A stretch of DNA of 64,000 bases from Oscillospiraceae bacterium (lineage in GTDB: Bacteria > Bacillota > Clostridia > Oscillospirales > Oscillospiraceae): positions 62,001 to 126,000 of the forward strand of contig JAFRER010000021.1 of the NCBI GenBank assembly GCA_017434755.1, in the 5' to 3' direction. The position numbers and the translations under genes are program-made. The notes beneath the pieces were generated by a model, which was not told where the DNA came from, made no database searches, and worked only from the letters and a program-made list of their open reading frames with translations. Positions 9,395 through 17,988 of the stretch are shown here, piece after piece (position 1 is the stretch's first letter; each line of letters opens with the position of its first letter).

Positions 9395-10180
9395 TCAAGA
9401 TCGTCTGTACTTACTCTTTAGCCATAAGTATTTTTTTTCACCAATTATTCTTTTTATGAGTCTTTTCACAGGAATTCGTATCTTATTTAAACGCTCTTCA
9501 CGGCGCCAATACCTTTTCATTTCTCTAATATATGTGTTTTCCTCCAAAGTATGCCAGCTTGCATCAAACCAGTGGATCGATACGGTATCTTTATATAGTT
9601 TTTTTTTCCCAGTTCCATAATCAATTGGGCACAGTATCTTTGTCGGCAAAACATGAATGTCACCTTCCAAGACTTGGTAACTATCATCCTGCTTCAAACC
9701 ATGCCTCAAAAACACACGTGTATTTAGGCGAGGACATGATGTTGTATTTGCGGTTCCATCAGAGTTCAAAAAAACCAAATCGTTATAATCATCCATCAAT
9801 TCCTGAAGAATCGGGGTTTCCTTCTCCGCGCCAAATCCCAGTCCAGTAGCCACATGTTTCCCATCTTCAAATCCAAAGAACGCATGATAATCAAGAAGAA
9901 AATCTATCCTTTTTATCAGCTCAACATCTGTATCGAGATAAATCCCTCCATGATCATATACTACTTGCAAGCGAACATAATCCGTAACAAATGCCCATTT
10001 TTTTGCTTCATAAGCCTGGCGAACATATAGCGGAGTCGCAGCAAGGTTAAAACTATTCTCATTCCATTCGATGATCTCAAAGTCAGGGCAAAAACGTTTC
10101 CAGCTTCTTATGCATTTTTCGACATGGCTTGGCTTTGGATTACCGCCGAACCAACAATAATGTATTGTCTTAGGAATCAT
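9395..10180 (-). CDS. GT32-like capsular polysaccharide glycosyltransferase
   Basis: A 261-residue protein starting MIPKTIHYCWFGGNPKP, the hallmark opening of the DXD-sugar-binding GT32/Och1-like family. WAFVTDYVRLQVVYDHGG is followed by the metal-binding DTDVE. Such enzymes are common in capsule and wall-polysaccharide loci and transfer hexoses or hexosamines. Start 10180 is set by AGGAG five bases upstream; it overlaps the end of the upstream GT2 gene. About 140 bases of AT-rich spacer separate it from the next GT2, where I see no clear signal. Confidence 0.88.
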   Translation of the reverse strand: MIPKTIHYCWFGGNPKPSHVEKCIRSWKRFCPDFEIIEWNENSFNLAATPLYVRQAYEAKKWAFVTDYVRLQVVYDHGGIYLDTDVELIKRIDFLLDYHAFFGFEDGKHVATGLGFGAEKETPILQELMDDYNDLVFLNSDGTANTTSCPRLNTRVFLRHGLKQDDSYQVLEGDIHVLPTKILCPIDYGTGKKKLYKDTVSIHWFDASWHTLEENTYIREMKRYWRREERLNKIRIPVKRLIKRIIGEKKYLWLKSKYRRS

Positions 10181-10188
10181 GCTTTCTC

Positions 10189-11070
10189 CTAACTGTATAT
10201 CCTGTAAAAGATTTTCATTCCGAACAACCTGAACCACAGAACAAATCTGTTTATGTTCAGTCTTTCAGCCATCTCCCGGAAGCTTTTTGTATCTCTGTTT
10301 GAATAATAATAGTCATAATAAGACTGCCATTTTGCAAATCCATTCAGTTTACCATATCTAACCAATTGTGAAATATACAACGCATATCCGTTCGGATTTC
10401 TTTTAATCATCTCTCTGATGTTTGCGCTCAATCCATCTGGTAAGTATTCACCAATATAAATAATTTCATTGAAATACCTGAGCTTCAGCCCATCTTCGGC
10501 TATTTTCATCCATACAACTGCTTCCGTCAGAAAATTTTCTCCCTCAAACTCCGGAAAAGGATATTTCTTCAAAACCTCTGTATAAAAAACCTCCGCTTTA
10601 TCCCCGAATATCCCGTTTTCTTCGCGTTCCAGAGAAGTAATATCCAAAGTATTCCCTTCAAATGTTGAACCAATTATGGAATCGACGGTTTTGCCCCTCA
10701 GTCCGCACACACCGGCAAATTCACTTTTCTCATCATCCGGAATACTTTTTTCAATCCTATCGACCAGCTCAAGAGCATCATCGGTTAAATAATCATCGGA
10801 ATCAACAATGAAAAAGAGGTTTCCCTTTGCGATCCGCACTCCGCGATTGATCGCCCTGTGTTTGCCGCCGTTGGGGATTTGGTAATACTGTATCGGGAAG
10901 AAGTTCTCTTCTTCCAGTATTCTTTCAAATAGCTTCTCTGTCCCGTCCGTGGACCCGTCATCAATCACAATCCATTCAAAATCTTTAAAAGACTGACGGC
11001 GGAGAGAACAGTATAATTTTTCGATCGTATAGGCTCGGTTATACGCCGGTGTAAAAACTGTTATCCTCAT
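10189..11070 (-). CDS. GT2 family glycosyltransferase
   Basis: A 293-residue GT2 of the type opening ITVFTPAYNRAYTIEKLYCS, with VIDDGSTDGT, PNGGKHRAINRGV and FIVDSDDYLTDDA. This subgroup differs from the VPVYN-type neighbours in having the GGKHRAIN motif. The start at 11070 (MRITVF) is supported by TGGAGAG three bases upstream. Overlap with the GT32 gene suggests the two are translated together. Substrate unknown. Confidence 0.88.
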   Translation of the reverse strand: MRITVFTPAYNRAYTIEKLYCSLRRQSFKDFEWIVIDDGSTDGTEKLFERILEEENFFPIQYYQIPNGGKHRAINRGVRIAKGNLFFIVDSDDYLTDDALELVDRIEKSIPDDEKSEFAGVCGLRGKTVDSIIGSTFEGNTLDITSLEREENGIFGDKAEVFYTEVLKKYPFPEFEGENFLTEAVVWMKIAEDGLKLRYFNEIIYIGEYLPDGLSANIREMIKRNPNGYALYISQLVRYGKLNGFAKWQSYYDYYYSNRDTKSFREMAERLNINRFVLWFRLFGMKIFYRIYS

Positions 11071-11130
11071 ATTCTCTCCAGATCGAAGATCAAACTGTAC
11101 ATTTGCCGGGAGCAAGCGCTCCCCGGGATG

Positions 11131-12126
11131 TCATTGTTTTATTCTTTTTTTGCACCATCTCACTGTTTTCATGCACCATCTCACCCCGGGCATTACTTCC
11201 GGGAAAGCAAAATCATAGTACCCCATATAATCCCGGAAAGGAAGATACTTTCTTCCATAGTGGCACAATGATCTCCGTGCTCTTCTTCTGAGATCCCTTT
11301 GTATTCTGCTGCATTCATCCTGTGTTATTCGATTACAGCTTTCAACGGTTCCGGAAAACTTAACATACAAATTCAGAAGCGCCATACAGCTGATCGCTGC
11401 CAACTTTTCATTTCCTTTTTTATCAAAATAATCTACTCTCTCTTCAAGTGCTTCCAGACTGTCCATTCTTTTCAGGGAAAAAGCGCTCTTGGTGATCCCT
11501 TCTGGATTCTGAAAATAGTAATACAATGCCAAAGGAATGAAAACAACAGTATCTGCAGTATCAAGAAGTCTGTATGTTAAAAATTCATCTTCATGAAGCT
11601 TGCCGACCGGAAACCGGATGCTATCAAACAGTTCCTTTGCGTAAAGCTTGTTCCATGCGACAACCGCCCTGACATTGTTGTGAATGAATATCGATTCCCA
11701 GTTTATGCGATCCGCTTTATAAAAACACGGCAATTCGGTTTCCTGGCCTTCCGTCTCCTCATAATCACAGATACTGATTTTCACATCATTCTCAACCGCT
11801 GCACGATAAAGATACTTCAGATAATCGGGGTGGACCCAATCGTCACTGTCGACAAAGGCGATCCAACTGCTGCTGCTCTTTTCAAAGGACCAGTCTATGC
11901 CTGCATTTCTGGCAGCTGAAAGGCCGCCGTTCTCCTGATGGATCGCATGAATCCTCGGATCGATCTCTGCATATTCATCACAAATCTTCCCGCAGGTGTC
12001 CGGACTCCCGTCATCCACCAGAATGAGTTCAAAATCTTTAAATGTCTGCGCAAGGATGCTGTCCACGCACCTGCGCAGATAGGGTTCAACCTTATATACA
12101 GGAACTATTATGCTGATCTTCGGCAT
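11131..12126 (-). CDS. GT2 family glycosyltransferase, paralogue of 8253-9251
   Basis: A 331-residue GT2 carrying [50 protein letters not shown] and FVDSDDWVHPDYLKYLY. Nearly every block is shared with the GT2 at 8253-9251, so they probably use related donors or acceptors, perhaps adding the same sugar at two positions. A strong GGTGGAGAGG lies four bases from the ATG. The C-terminus ends in a basic stretch that may sit against the membrane. Confidence 0.9.
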   Translation of the reverse strand: MPKISIIVPVYKVEPYLRRCVDSILAQTFKDFELILVDDGSPDTCGKICDEYAEIDPRIHAIHQENGGLSAARNAGIDWSFEKSSSSWIAFVDSDDWVHPDYLKYLYRAAVENDVKISICDYEETEGQETELPCFYKADRINWESIFIHNNVRAVVAWNKLYAKELFDSIRFPVGKLHEDEFLTYRLLDTADTVVFIPLALYYYFQNPEGITKSAFSLKRMDSLEALEERVDYFDKKGNEKLAAISCMALLNLYVKFSGTVESCNRITQDECSRIQRDLRRRARRSLCHYGRKYLPFRDYMGYYDFAFPEVMPGVRWCMKTVRWCKKRIKQ

Positions 12127-12189
12127 GGATCCTCTCCACCTTTTTCTGGCTTCCGGTTCAACTCAACGACTCTTCTTCTTGACCTGAAG

Positions 12190-13170
12190 CTACTCCAGCA
12201 GCTCAAGCAGTTTCCGGGGAGAATAATCTCCCTGATACCCATAGTCGACTTCTGTATCCGCAGCGATCCAATCCCAGTCGATCTCTTCAGCCCTTTCAAA
12301 AAGCTGCATGTATCTGCTGTTATAATACTTGAAATCCAGAATGCTCCTGTTGTTTGTCAGAAGTTTTCTGTTGTACACAACCGCCTCATAGGGTCTCAAG
12401 GTCAAAGCCTTCTGGTCCTTCTGCACGATATCGATTATGCAGGAAGATTCTAAGGACCTTTTCAGCACCTCATCATAAGAGATATGCCCGCCGCATCGGA
12501 CATTTTCATCCTGTTCGAAGAACTCCATATAGTCTTTTGCGCCTGTCAGATCATATTCAACACTCATGTTTCGCTTCTTTGCTTCCGCCCATATACGATA
12601 CAATGGATATATCCTTCCGGAATTCGAACCGCAGAAATACATCTTTTTTTCTGATGCGATATTTCCATATCTTTCATCATACGAATAAGGCGTGCTGCAA
12701 AGTTCGATCTCATATGTCTCTGCATCAGAAGGATCTATTGTAAAGACTCTGTCAAAGGCTTTGTTTTCAAACAGATAGTTTGCATGGGTGCACACGCCCC
12801 ACCGTTCATGCACATCTGTGTAAAGCAGATTAAATGATGCTTTTTTTCTCAGCCGCTTAAACATTCCGAGGGGATATTTCGGCTTTCTCAAGCATGCATT
12901 GTGCATCAGCACAGAAACATGATCATATCTCTTGTTAAGATCTGCGATCAGCCGAGGAAGAGAATAGTAGCTTAAGGAGAATATGCTGTTCAATCCAAAT
13001 GTGAGTTTTTTCAGTTTTTCAGACAGCAGATAGTGATAAAGTCCCTGCTGCGGATGCTCTTTTTCGACGAGGAAGTATACGTCCGGATCGTTGTGCAGAT
13101 CTCCGAACATCGCATCGAACATTGAATTGAATTCGTCTTCCTCATAAACAACAACAGTTGCTTTTTTCAA
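12190..13170 (-). CDS. Putative GT-B-like glycosyltransferase of capsule-locus type
   Basis: A 326-residue protein without a strong textbook motif. Its C-terminal half has the pattern of GT-B transferases: a glycine-containing loop MYFCGSNSGRIYPLYRI, then SSCIIDIVQKDQKALTLRPY followed by EAVVYNRKLLTNN. The same block (IDLV...LTIRPIEALLYKKKLIT) occurs in the protein at 17989-18936, so they are divergent members of one family. I favour a TTG start at 13170, eight bases from GAGGG; another TTG at 13185 would place that site inside the gene. It follows the ABC ATPase by about 30 bases. Glycosyltransferase function is inferred from fold-like pattern and context. Confidence 0.6.
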   Translation of the reverse strand: MKKATVVVYEEDEFNSMFDAMFGDLHNDPDVYFLVEKEHPQQGLYHYLLSEKLKKLTFGLNSIFSLSYYSLPRLIADLNKRYDHVSVLMHNACLRKPKYPLGMFKRLRKKASFNLLYTDVHERWGVCTHANYLFENKAFDRVFTIDPSDAETYEIELCSTPYSYDERYGNIASEKKMYFCGSNSGRIYPLYRIWAEAKKRNMSVEYDLTGAKDYMEFFEQDENVRCGGHISYDEVLKRSLESSCIIDIVQKDQKALTLRPYEAVVYNRKLLTNNRSILDFKYYNSRYMQLFERAEEIDWDWIAADTEVDYGYQGDYSPRKLLELLE

Positions 13171-13199
13171 GTCACTATCCCTCAAATCATTGATCGCTT

Positions 13200-14459
13200 T
13201 TATATCAAAACCTCTGCTGTGATCCCATGATGCCGGACATTTCCATAGATCTTCACGGGCCAGATAAGACTATCACCTGACTTGCTGATCTTAAAAGGAA
13301 ATGATACAAACGGATTATCGTATGTCAGGCTTTTCCCATACCGGTCGAAAGATATCAATTCCAGATGGAGCCTGTAAGTATCTGCTTCCAGAAGATCAAC
13401 AGGGATCCTGACAGATACGCGGTTGCCGCCTTCCAGAAGCGTGATCTTCTGGGAGATCCCCGAAAAACAGATTCCCGTATCATCTTTGTTTTTGATGATG
13501 ACCGCTATGAACAGGTCATCATCCTTTCTTTGCGCATCAATGTCCAATAGCAGGTTTATGATCTCGTTATCTGAATACTCCGCACTTTCCTTATGCTCAA
13601 ATGTAAGCCCGCAGAACCGATAGTATGTACCCATACCGTATGGTCTTTTTAAGCTTTCCAATTCATAGAACGGATTCAGTTTTTCTTCATCTGTTGTTAC
13701 TATGTACTTGGCGATTCCCGCTTCAACATCTCCGTCAAATACGATCTTTCCGTGATCCAGCACGATCACCCGTTCGCACAATTGACGAATGGTATTCATA
13801 TTATGGGAAACATAGAGGATGGTTCGGCTTTCTGTTTTTGAAACATCATTCATCTTGTCAAGGCATTTTTTCTGGAAGGCCATATCACCAACAGCAAGGA
13901 CCTCGTCCATGATCATGATCTCGGAATCGAGATGCGCAGCAACGGAGAACGCAAGCTTGACATACATTCCCGATGAGTATCTTTTAACCGGCGTGTCGAT
14001 GAACTGCCTGATTTCGGAGAACTCAATGATATCTTCGATTTTCGCATCGATCTCTTTTTTTGTCATGCCGAGGATAGCACCGTTCATATAGATGTTTTCA
14101 CGGCCTGTAAGCTCTCCGTGAAAACCGGTGCCCACTTCGAGCATAGACGCAACACGGCCGTTCAATCTGATCGTGCCTCCTGTAGGTGCTGTGACTCTGG
14201 ACATCAGCTTGAGCAGCGTGGATTTTCCGGCGCCGTTATGGCCTATTATCCCGACCCGCTCGCCTTTTTTCACTTCGAAAGACACCCCGTCAAGCGCCAT
14301 AAATGTCTCACCGGCCTGATAATCTCTTTCCCCGATCATCCTGGTGGGATCTTCCTTGCCGCGCACTTTGGCGCTGAGGCGCTGGAGTTCCTCCCTGAGA
14401 GTCGTACCGCCGATCTGACCCAACCTGTACCGTTTGGAAACGTTTTCAGTTTTTATCAT
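13200..14459 (-). CDS. wzt: Polysaccharide ABC exporter ATPase with C-terminal glycan-binding domain (Wzt-like)
   Basis: ATP-binding subunit of the cluster I polysaccharide exporter, 419 residues. Walker A GHNGAGKST, signature YSSGMYVKLAF, Walker B SEIMIMDEVLAVGD and the switch His in YVSHNMN are all present in residues 1-240. Residues about 275-419 form a beta-rich extension like the Wzt C-terminal domain that, in E. coli O8/O9a, recognises the finished, capped glycan. Start 14459 (MIKTENVSKRY) is preferred over ATG 14471 and TTG 14483, as GGAAG precedes it. Its permease partner lies at 15991-16851, separated by the PP-loop gene. Confidence 0.9.
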   Translation of the reverse strand: MIKTENVSKRYRLGQIGGTTLREELQRLSAKVRGKEDPTRMIGERDYQAGETFMALDGVSFEVKKGERVGIIGHNGAGKSTLLKLMSRVTAPTGGTIRLNGRVASMLEVGTGFHGELTGRENIYMNGAILGMTKKEIDAKIEDIIEFSEIRQFIDTPVKRYSSGMYVKLAFSVAAHLDSEIMIMDEVLAVGDMAFQKKCLDKMNDVSKTESRTILYVSHNMNTIRQLCERVIVLDHGKIVFDGDVEAGIAKYIVTTDEEKLNPFYELESLKRPYGMGTYYRFCGLTFEHKESAEYSDNEIINLLLDIDAQRKDDDLFIAVIIKNKDDTGICFSGISQKITLLEGGNRVSVRIPVDLLEADTYRLHLELISFDRYGKSLTYDNPFVSFPFKISKSGDSLIWPVKIYGNVRHHGITAEVLI

Positions 14460-14530
14460 TAATTCTTCCATATTATAGGTCAATTCTTCATTGTTATTCC
14501 GTTGGTTTTGCTGTTCATACTATTCAATTA

Positions 14531-14559
14531 ATTATAGTCTTAGGTCTCATCTATAACTA
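14531..14559 (-). promoter_or_regulatory. Possible promoter upstream of the cluster I Wzt gene
   Basis: Minus-strand TAGTTA (14554-14559), 17-base spacer, TATAAT (14531-14536). The -10 is perfect and the -35 weak. The surrounding 250-base gap between the PP-loop gene and the ATPase gene is AT-rich and otherwise empty, so separate transcription of the ATPase gene is plausible. Confidence 0.4.
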
Positions 14560-14739
14560 ATCACAATAACCTGAGAGCTTCTCCAAATTCAGATAGAAGA
14601 GATTGTTCAATCTGATCCGTCATGTATACAAAAAATATATAGTCATTTTCCATCAGTTCTTTTTTTCAACATCTGATGAAACCGATACCTCTAAATACCA
14701 TATTGAAATGATCCCACAGATAAAAAACAGAATAGTAGC

Positions 14740-15945
14740 CTACGTATCTTTCGCCAAATCTAAAAAAGCCAAAACTTCTCTGATTTCTCGGTAATCATCT
14801 TCCTGATAATATTCCAATCCAGCACCTTGGCATTTACTACAGAAAAACTGAATCAAATCCTTCGGCTCAATGGAGAGATTATCCTGTTTAATCTTTTTGT
14901 AAAAACTCAATGTGTGAGTCTGCACAAATTCTTCAAAACCTTGCGGCAGTTCTTCATAGATAGCAGCGGCAAAATCAACTCCAAGATACTTCGCAATACA
15001 TAGAGACAAAAAGTCCGTCGTTATATAATTTCCAAACGTCAGCTTGTTCTCAGGAAAATGGTATTCATTCACGATAGGGTCAAGCCCAAGCATCTCGCAC
15101 GCAATATTAGAGAGGCACTCTTTCCGGTAAAGTTTCTCACTGCCGATGTCTTCAATAGAGCAAAGAGAGCCGAACATCTCTTCGTATTTATAGTACGCGA
15201 CGATCAGTGCCGTTCCGAGTTCTGTTAAAGCATGTGTGCAGTGAGGTAAAATCATACCTGCTGCATGATAAAGCGGAACATCTTGCCCTGTTATTCTGGT
15301 GAAGTGGTGCTCAAGCCCCCAGCGAGCTGATTCTGCAATTGAACCGAACAGCAGACAGTTTGTGTCGGGGTAATAATCCTTATAAAGAATAGAAGCAAAA
15401 CCCATAAACTCCCAAGAGTTTTCATCTATTGGGATAAACCTTCTCACATTTGTTTTCACAATATGCGTGTTGTATTTACGGAAGAATTTAAACTCCCTCT
15501 CATAACCAGTAAAATAAACTGACACCAGTTTTGTTTTTGGCGGAAGACAACATAAAAAAGCAAGGCTATCCATGCCTCCAGAGTAGTTTAAAATGGCATG
15601 TGTTCCATCCATTCTTATCTGCTGCAGGTCTGTAGTAAGCGATGTTGAAGGAAAATAGTCTTTATCGAGGATTGCATGGACTGAAAGATCTGCTTCAAGC
15701 CAATTATTGAGCTTTTCAAAGGTATCACGGCATATGCTCAAATCCATGTAGATACTGTGATACTGTCCACTTCCGCAGAACGAAGCTAAAACTAGTGCTA
15801 CTGTATCCTCGGACGGGACAAAAGAATCAAACTTGATATAAACAGGACGTGTTCTGGCTCTTTCGTCCGTTATTTGTTTTACAAGGAAACAAATAAACCC
15901 GTGAATTATAATAATTGGACGAAACCAGATTTCCTTTTTTGACAT
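14740..15945 (-). CDS. PP-loop (adenine nucleotide alpha-hydrolase-like, QueC-related) ATPase
   Basis: A 401-residue protein with the PP-loop signature NYSGGMDSLAF at about residue 138, as found in enzymes that adenylate a carboxylate, amide or tRNA base (QueC, asparagine synthetase C-domain, ATP sulfurylase-like). After it come a strand and ESARWGLEHHF-type helices. Two late cysteines (CSKCQ, near residue 375) could bind a metal. It lies between the exporter permease and ATPase genes, with its own strong GAGAGGAG site. No QueD/E/F partners and no qat defence genes are in view. One reading is amidation or another modification of a uronic acid or amino-sugar in the exported glycan; this is inference from location. 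Confidence 0.7.
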   Translation of the reverse strand: MSKKEIWFRPIIIIHGFICFLVKQITDERARTRPVYIKFDSFVPSEDTVALVLASFCGSGQYHSIYMDLSICRDTFEKLNNWLEADLSVHAILDKDYFPSTSLTTDLQQIRMDGTHAILNYSGGMDSLAFLCCLPPKTKLVSVYFTGYEREFKFFRKYNTHIVKTNVRRFIPIDENSWEFMGFASILYKDYYPDTNCLLFGSIAESARWGLEHHFTRITGQDVPLYHAAGMILPHCTHALTELGTALIVAYYKYEEMFGSLCSIEDIGSEKLYRKECLSNIACEMLGLDPIVNEYHFPENKLTFGNYITTDFLSLCIAKYLGVDFAAAIYEELPQGFEEFVQTHTLSFYKKIKQDNLSIEPKDLIQFFCSKCQGAGLEYYQEDDYREIREVLAFLDLAKDT

Positions 15946-15990
15946 AGAGCTAAACTCCTCTCATTATACATAAAGAATTGCTTTTCCACC

Positions 15991-16851
15991 TCAGATCGTG
16001 TCCATAAACGTACGTTCTACCCTGCTGAACAGGATAAGTCCGATAAAGAACAGAAGCAGGCTGACCGCCCAACTGATGAGATAATAGGTGAGATCAAAGT
16101 ATCCGAATCCGAACACGGCAAAACGGAAGGTGGTAATGATCGGCGTTACAGGATTGAGCATATACACATTAAAGAAACGCTCCGGAACGAGCTGCAGGCC
16201 GTATGCTATCGGAGATGCATACTGCCAAAGCTGTATGCCGAAACTCACCAGCATCGCAAGATCGCGGTACTTGGTGGTTGCTGAAGAAAGAATAATGCCG
16301 CAGCCGACGGACAGTATCATCATCTGAAGGACGGTCAATGGCACAAGAAGGAGCATTGGCGTGATCTGAATACTCGTTCCGCCCTTGATAACATAAAAAA
16401 GCCAGATCAGCAGAAACATGGCAAACTGGATGCCAAAGGAGATAAGGTTAGAAATGGAAATGGATACCGGCGCCACAAGGCGGGGATAATACACCTTGCC
16501 CATCGTGGCGCTGTTATTCAGAAAGGTATTTGACGTCTGATTCAGAGTGGTTGAAAAATACGCCCAGCAGATATTACCGGACATATAGAAAAGGAAACCG
16601 GGAATCAGGAACTCTCCCGGAACGTCTGCAGTGGTCAGGCCGGCAAGTCTGCCGAAAATAACCGTAAAAACAACCGTGGTAAGCAGCGGCTGGATTATTG
16701 CCCAAAGCGGTCCAAGGATCGTCTGTTTGTATTTGGAGATGAAATCCCTCTTAACGAAAAGGAAAATGAGATCCTTGTACTGAAAGGTTTCTTTCAGATG
16801 CAGATCCAGCAATCTGTGTTTTGAATCTATAACTATTTTATAATCATCCAT
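15991..16851 (-). CDS. wzm: Polysaccharide ABC exporter permease (Wzm-like)
   Basis: ABC-2 type membrane subunit, 286 residues, with six hydrophobic segments and the family opening YKDLIFLFVKRDFISKYKQT, then LGPLWAIIQPLL. It forms the channel that moves lipid-linked polysaccharide across the membrane with the ATPase at 13200-14459. ATG 16851 (MDDYKIV) follows GGAAACGG; the ATG at 16878 has no ribosome binding site. A good promoter lies just upstream. The C-terminal SRVERTFMDTI tail is typical of the family. Confidence 0.93.
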   Translation of the reverse strand: MDDYKIVIDSKHRLLDLHLKETFQYKDLIFLFVKRDFISKYKQTILGPLWAIIQPLLTTVVFTVIFGRLAGLTTADVPGEFLIPGFLFYMSGNICWAYFSTTLNQTSNTFLNNSATMGKVYYPRLVAPVSISISNLISFGIQFAMFLLIWLFYVIKGGTSIQITPMLLLVPLTVLQMMILSVGCGIILSSATTKYRDLAMLVSFGIQLWQYASPIAYGLQLVPERFFNVYMLNPVTPIITTFRFAVFGFGYFDLTYYLISWAVSLLLFFIGLILFSRVERTFMDTI

Positions 16852-16891
16852 CGTTCCGTTTCCATTCCAATTGAACATAACAATTCATATT

Positions 16892-16920
16892 ATTTTACTA
16901 TAAATAGTTTTTCAGTTCAA
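16892..16920 (-). promoter_or_regulatory. Promoter for the cluster I permease gene
   Basis: Minus-strand TTGAAC (16915-16920), spacer of exactly 17 bases, TAAAAT (16892-16897), about 40 bases before the permease start. The 16879-17085 gap is otherwise empty, with no hairpin seen. It would make the permease and downstream genes at least partly independent of the three glycosyltransferase genes upstream. Confidence 0.6.
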
Positions 16921-17085
16921 TCATTTAATTGACATCTGCACAGTCTAATCAATTCAATTGATAGTGTTATCCTGCAGCCCTGTGATCCCTGCCTGGTTCA
17001 GAATACATAACAAAAAATACACCTGCGACATGTGATCCTTTTCGATTATATGTCCCGGTATATTTTTTCCCGTGTTCAGTTTTAA

Positions 17086-17979
17086 CTACGCTTTTATCTT
17101 ATGACAGATCTTCAAAACCATAACCAGCGGATTCTTCAAATATAACACAATTCTTTTTAAGCCTGTATCCGCAGATTCCCGTTCCTGAATGTACCGGACC
17201 TTCATTTGCGTGATCCTGTCAAACCTGTCAACATCTTCACAGCGGTCCGTTGCGTTGTAGAGTCTGATATCCTTTTCCATCAGTGGATTTGTTCCGCTGT
17301 TTGAAACGCCTCCCAGGCAGTATCTTGTGCTGAGAATATCATAATCAGTCGCGATACGGCTTTGTTTGGTGAATCTGGTGAACAGCGGTCCGTCTTCCCA
17401 CAGAACATACTTTTCATCGTAATATCCCATGTTCTTTATCGTGTCGTTCCGGATGCAGATCGCGCTTCCCGAAGCCATATCGAAAAACTCGCCCGTTATG
17501 AATGCTCTGTGCTGAAGATGGGGCGTATCGAGCTTTTCAATCCGTTTGATGTTTTTGTCTTTCGGAAGATAGCCAAGGAATTCCCCTTTTTCGGATATGA
17601 GCTCGCGCCTTGTTGCCATAAGCTCATATCCGTTGCTTTCCATTTCGAATACGATCCTGCTGATCACAGTCGGGCTACAGAAAGTATCGTCTGCTGAGAG
17701 ATTGATGATATACTTCCCGGATGCCGCTCTATATGCTCTGTTGATGTTTCGGACAGTTCCCTGGTTGTTCTCAGACGTCAGGATCTGATATTTCAAATTG
17801 CCCTTTTTGTTTTTCTCAAGGTACTCCGCTATTTCTTTGCCGGGGAAAGCCTCAGAGCCATCATCGGAAATGATCAGTTCCATTTCGGGATAGTCCTGAT
17901 CAATAACCGACTGAATCGTATCATAGATCCGATCAAATTTCTTGTACGTCATAGTAACAACGCTTACCAAAGGATTCAT
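17086..17979 (-). CDS. GT2 family glycosyltransferase
   Basis: A 297-residue GT2: VSVVTMTYKKFDRIYDTIQS, LIISDDGSEAF, NQGTVRNINRAY and the metal site NLSADDTFC (an ADD variant of DxD). The KYQILTSENNQGTVRNIN region is characteristic of a subgroup seen in capsule loci. AAGGGG precedes the ATG by four bases. It follows the GT-B-like gene by nine bases and belongs to the leading part of cluster I. Confidence 0.88.
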   Translation of the reverse strand: MNPLVSVVTMTYKKFDRIYDTIQSVIDQDYPEMELIISDDGSEAFPGKEIAEYLEKNKKGNLKYQILTSENNQGTVRNINRAYRAASGKYIINLSADDTFCSPTVISRIVFEMESNGYELMATRRELISEKGEFLGYLPKDKNIKRIEKLDTPHLQHRAFITGEFFDMASGSAICIRNDTIKNMGYYDEKYVLWEDGPLFTRFTKQSRIATDYDILSTRYCLGGVSNSGTNPLMEKDIRLYNATDRCEDVDRFDRITQMKVRYIQERESADTGLKRIVLYLKNPLVMVLKICHKIKA

Positions 17980-17988
17980 TTTTCCCCT

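Noticed and set aside
14740-15945. A Qat-type defence system based on the QueC-like protein
   Set aside because: No qatA, qatB or qatD-like genes are adjacent; neighbours are polysaccharide exporter subunits.
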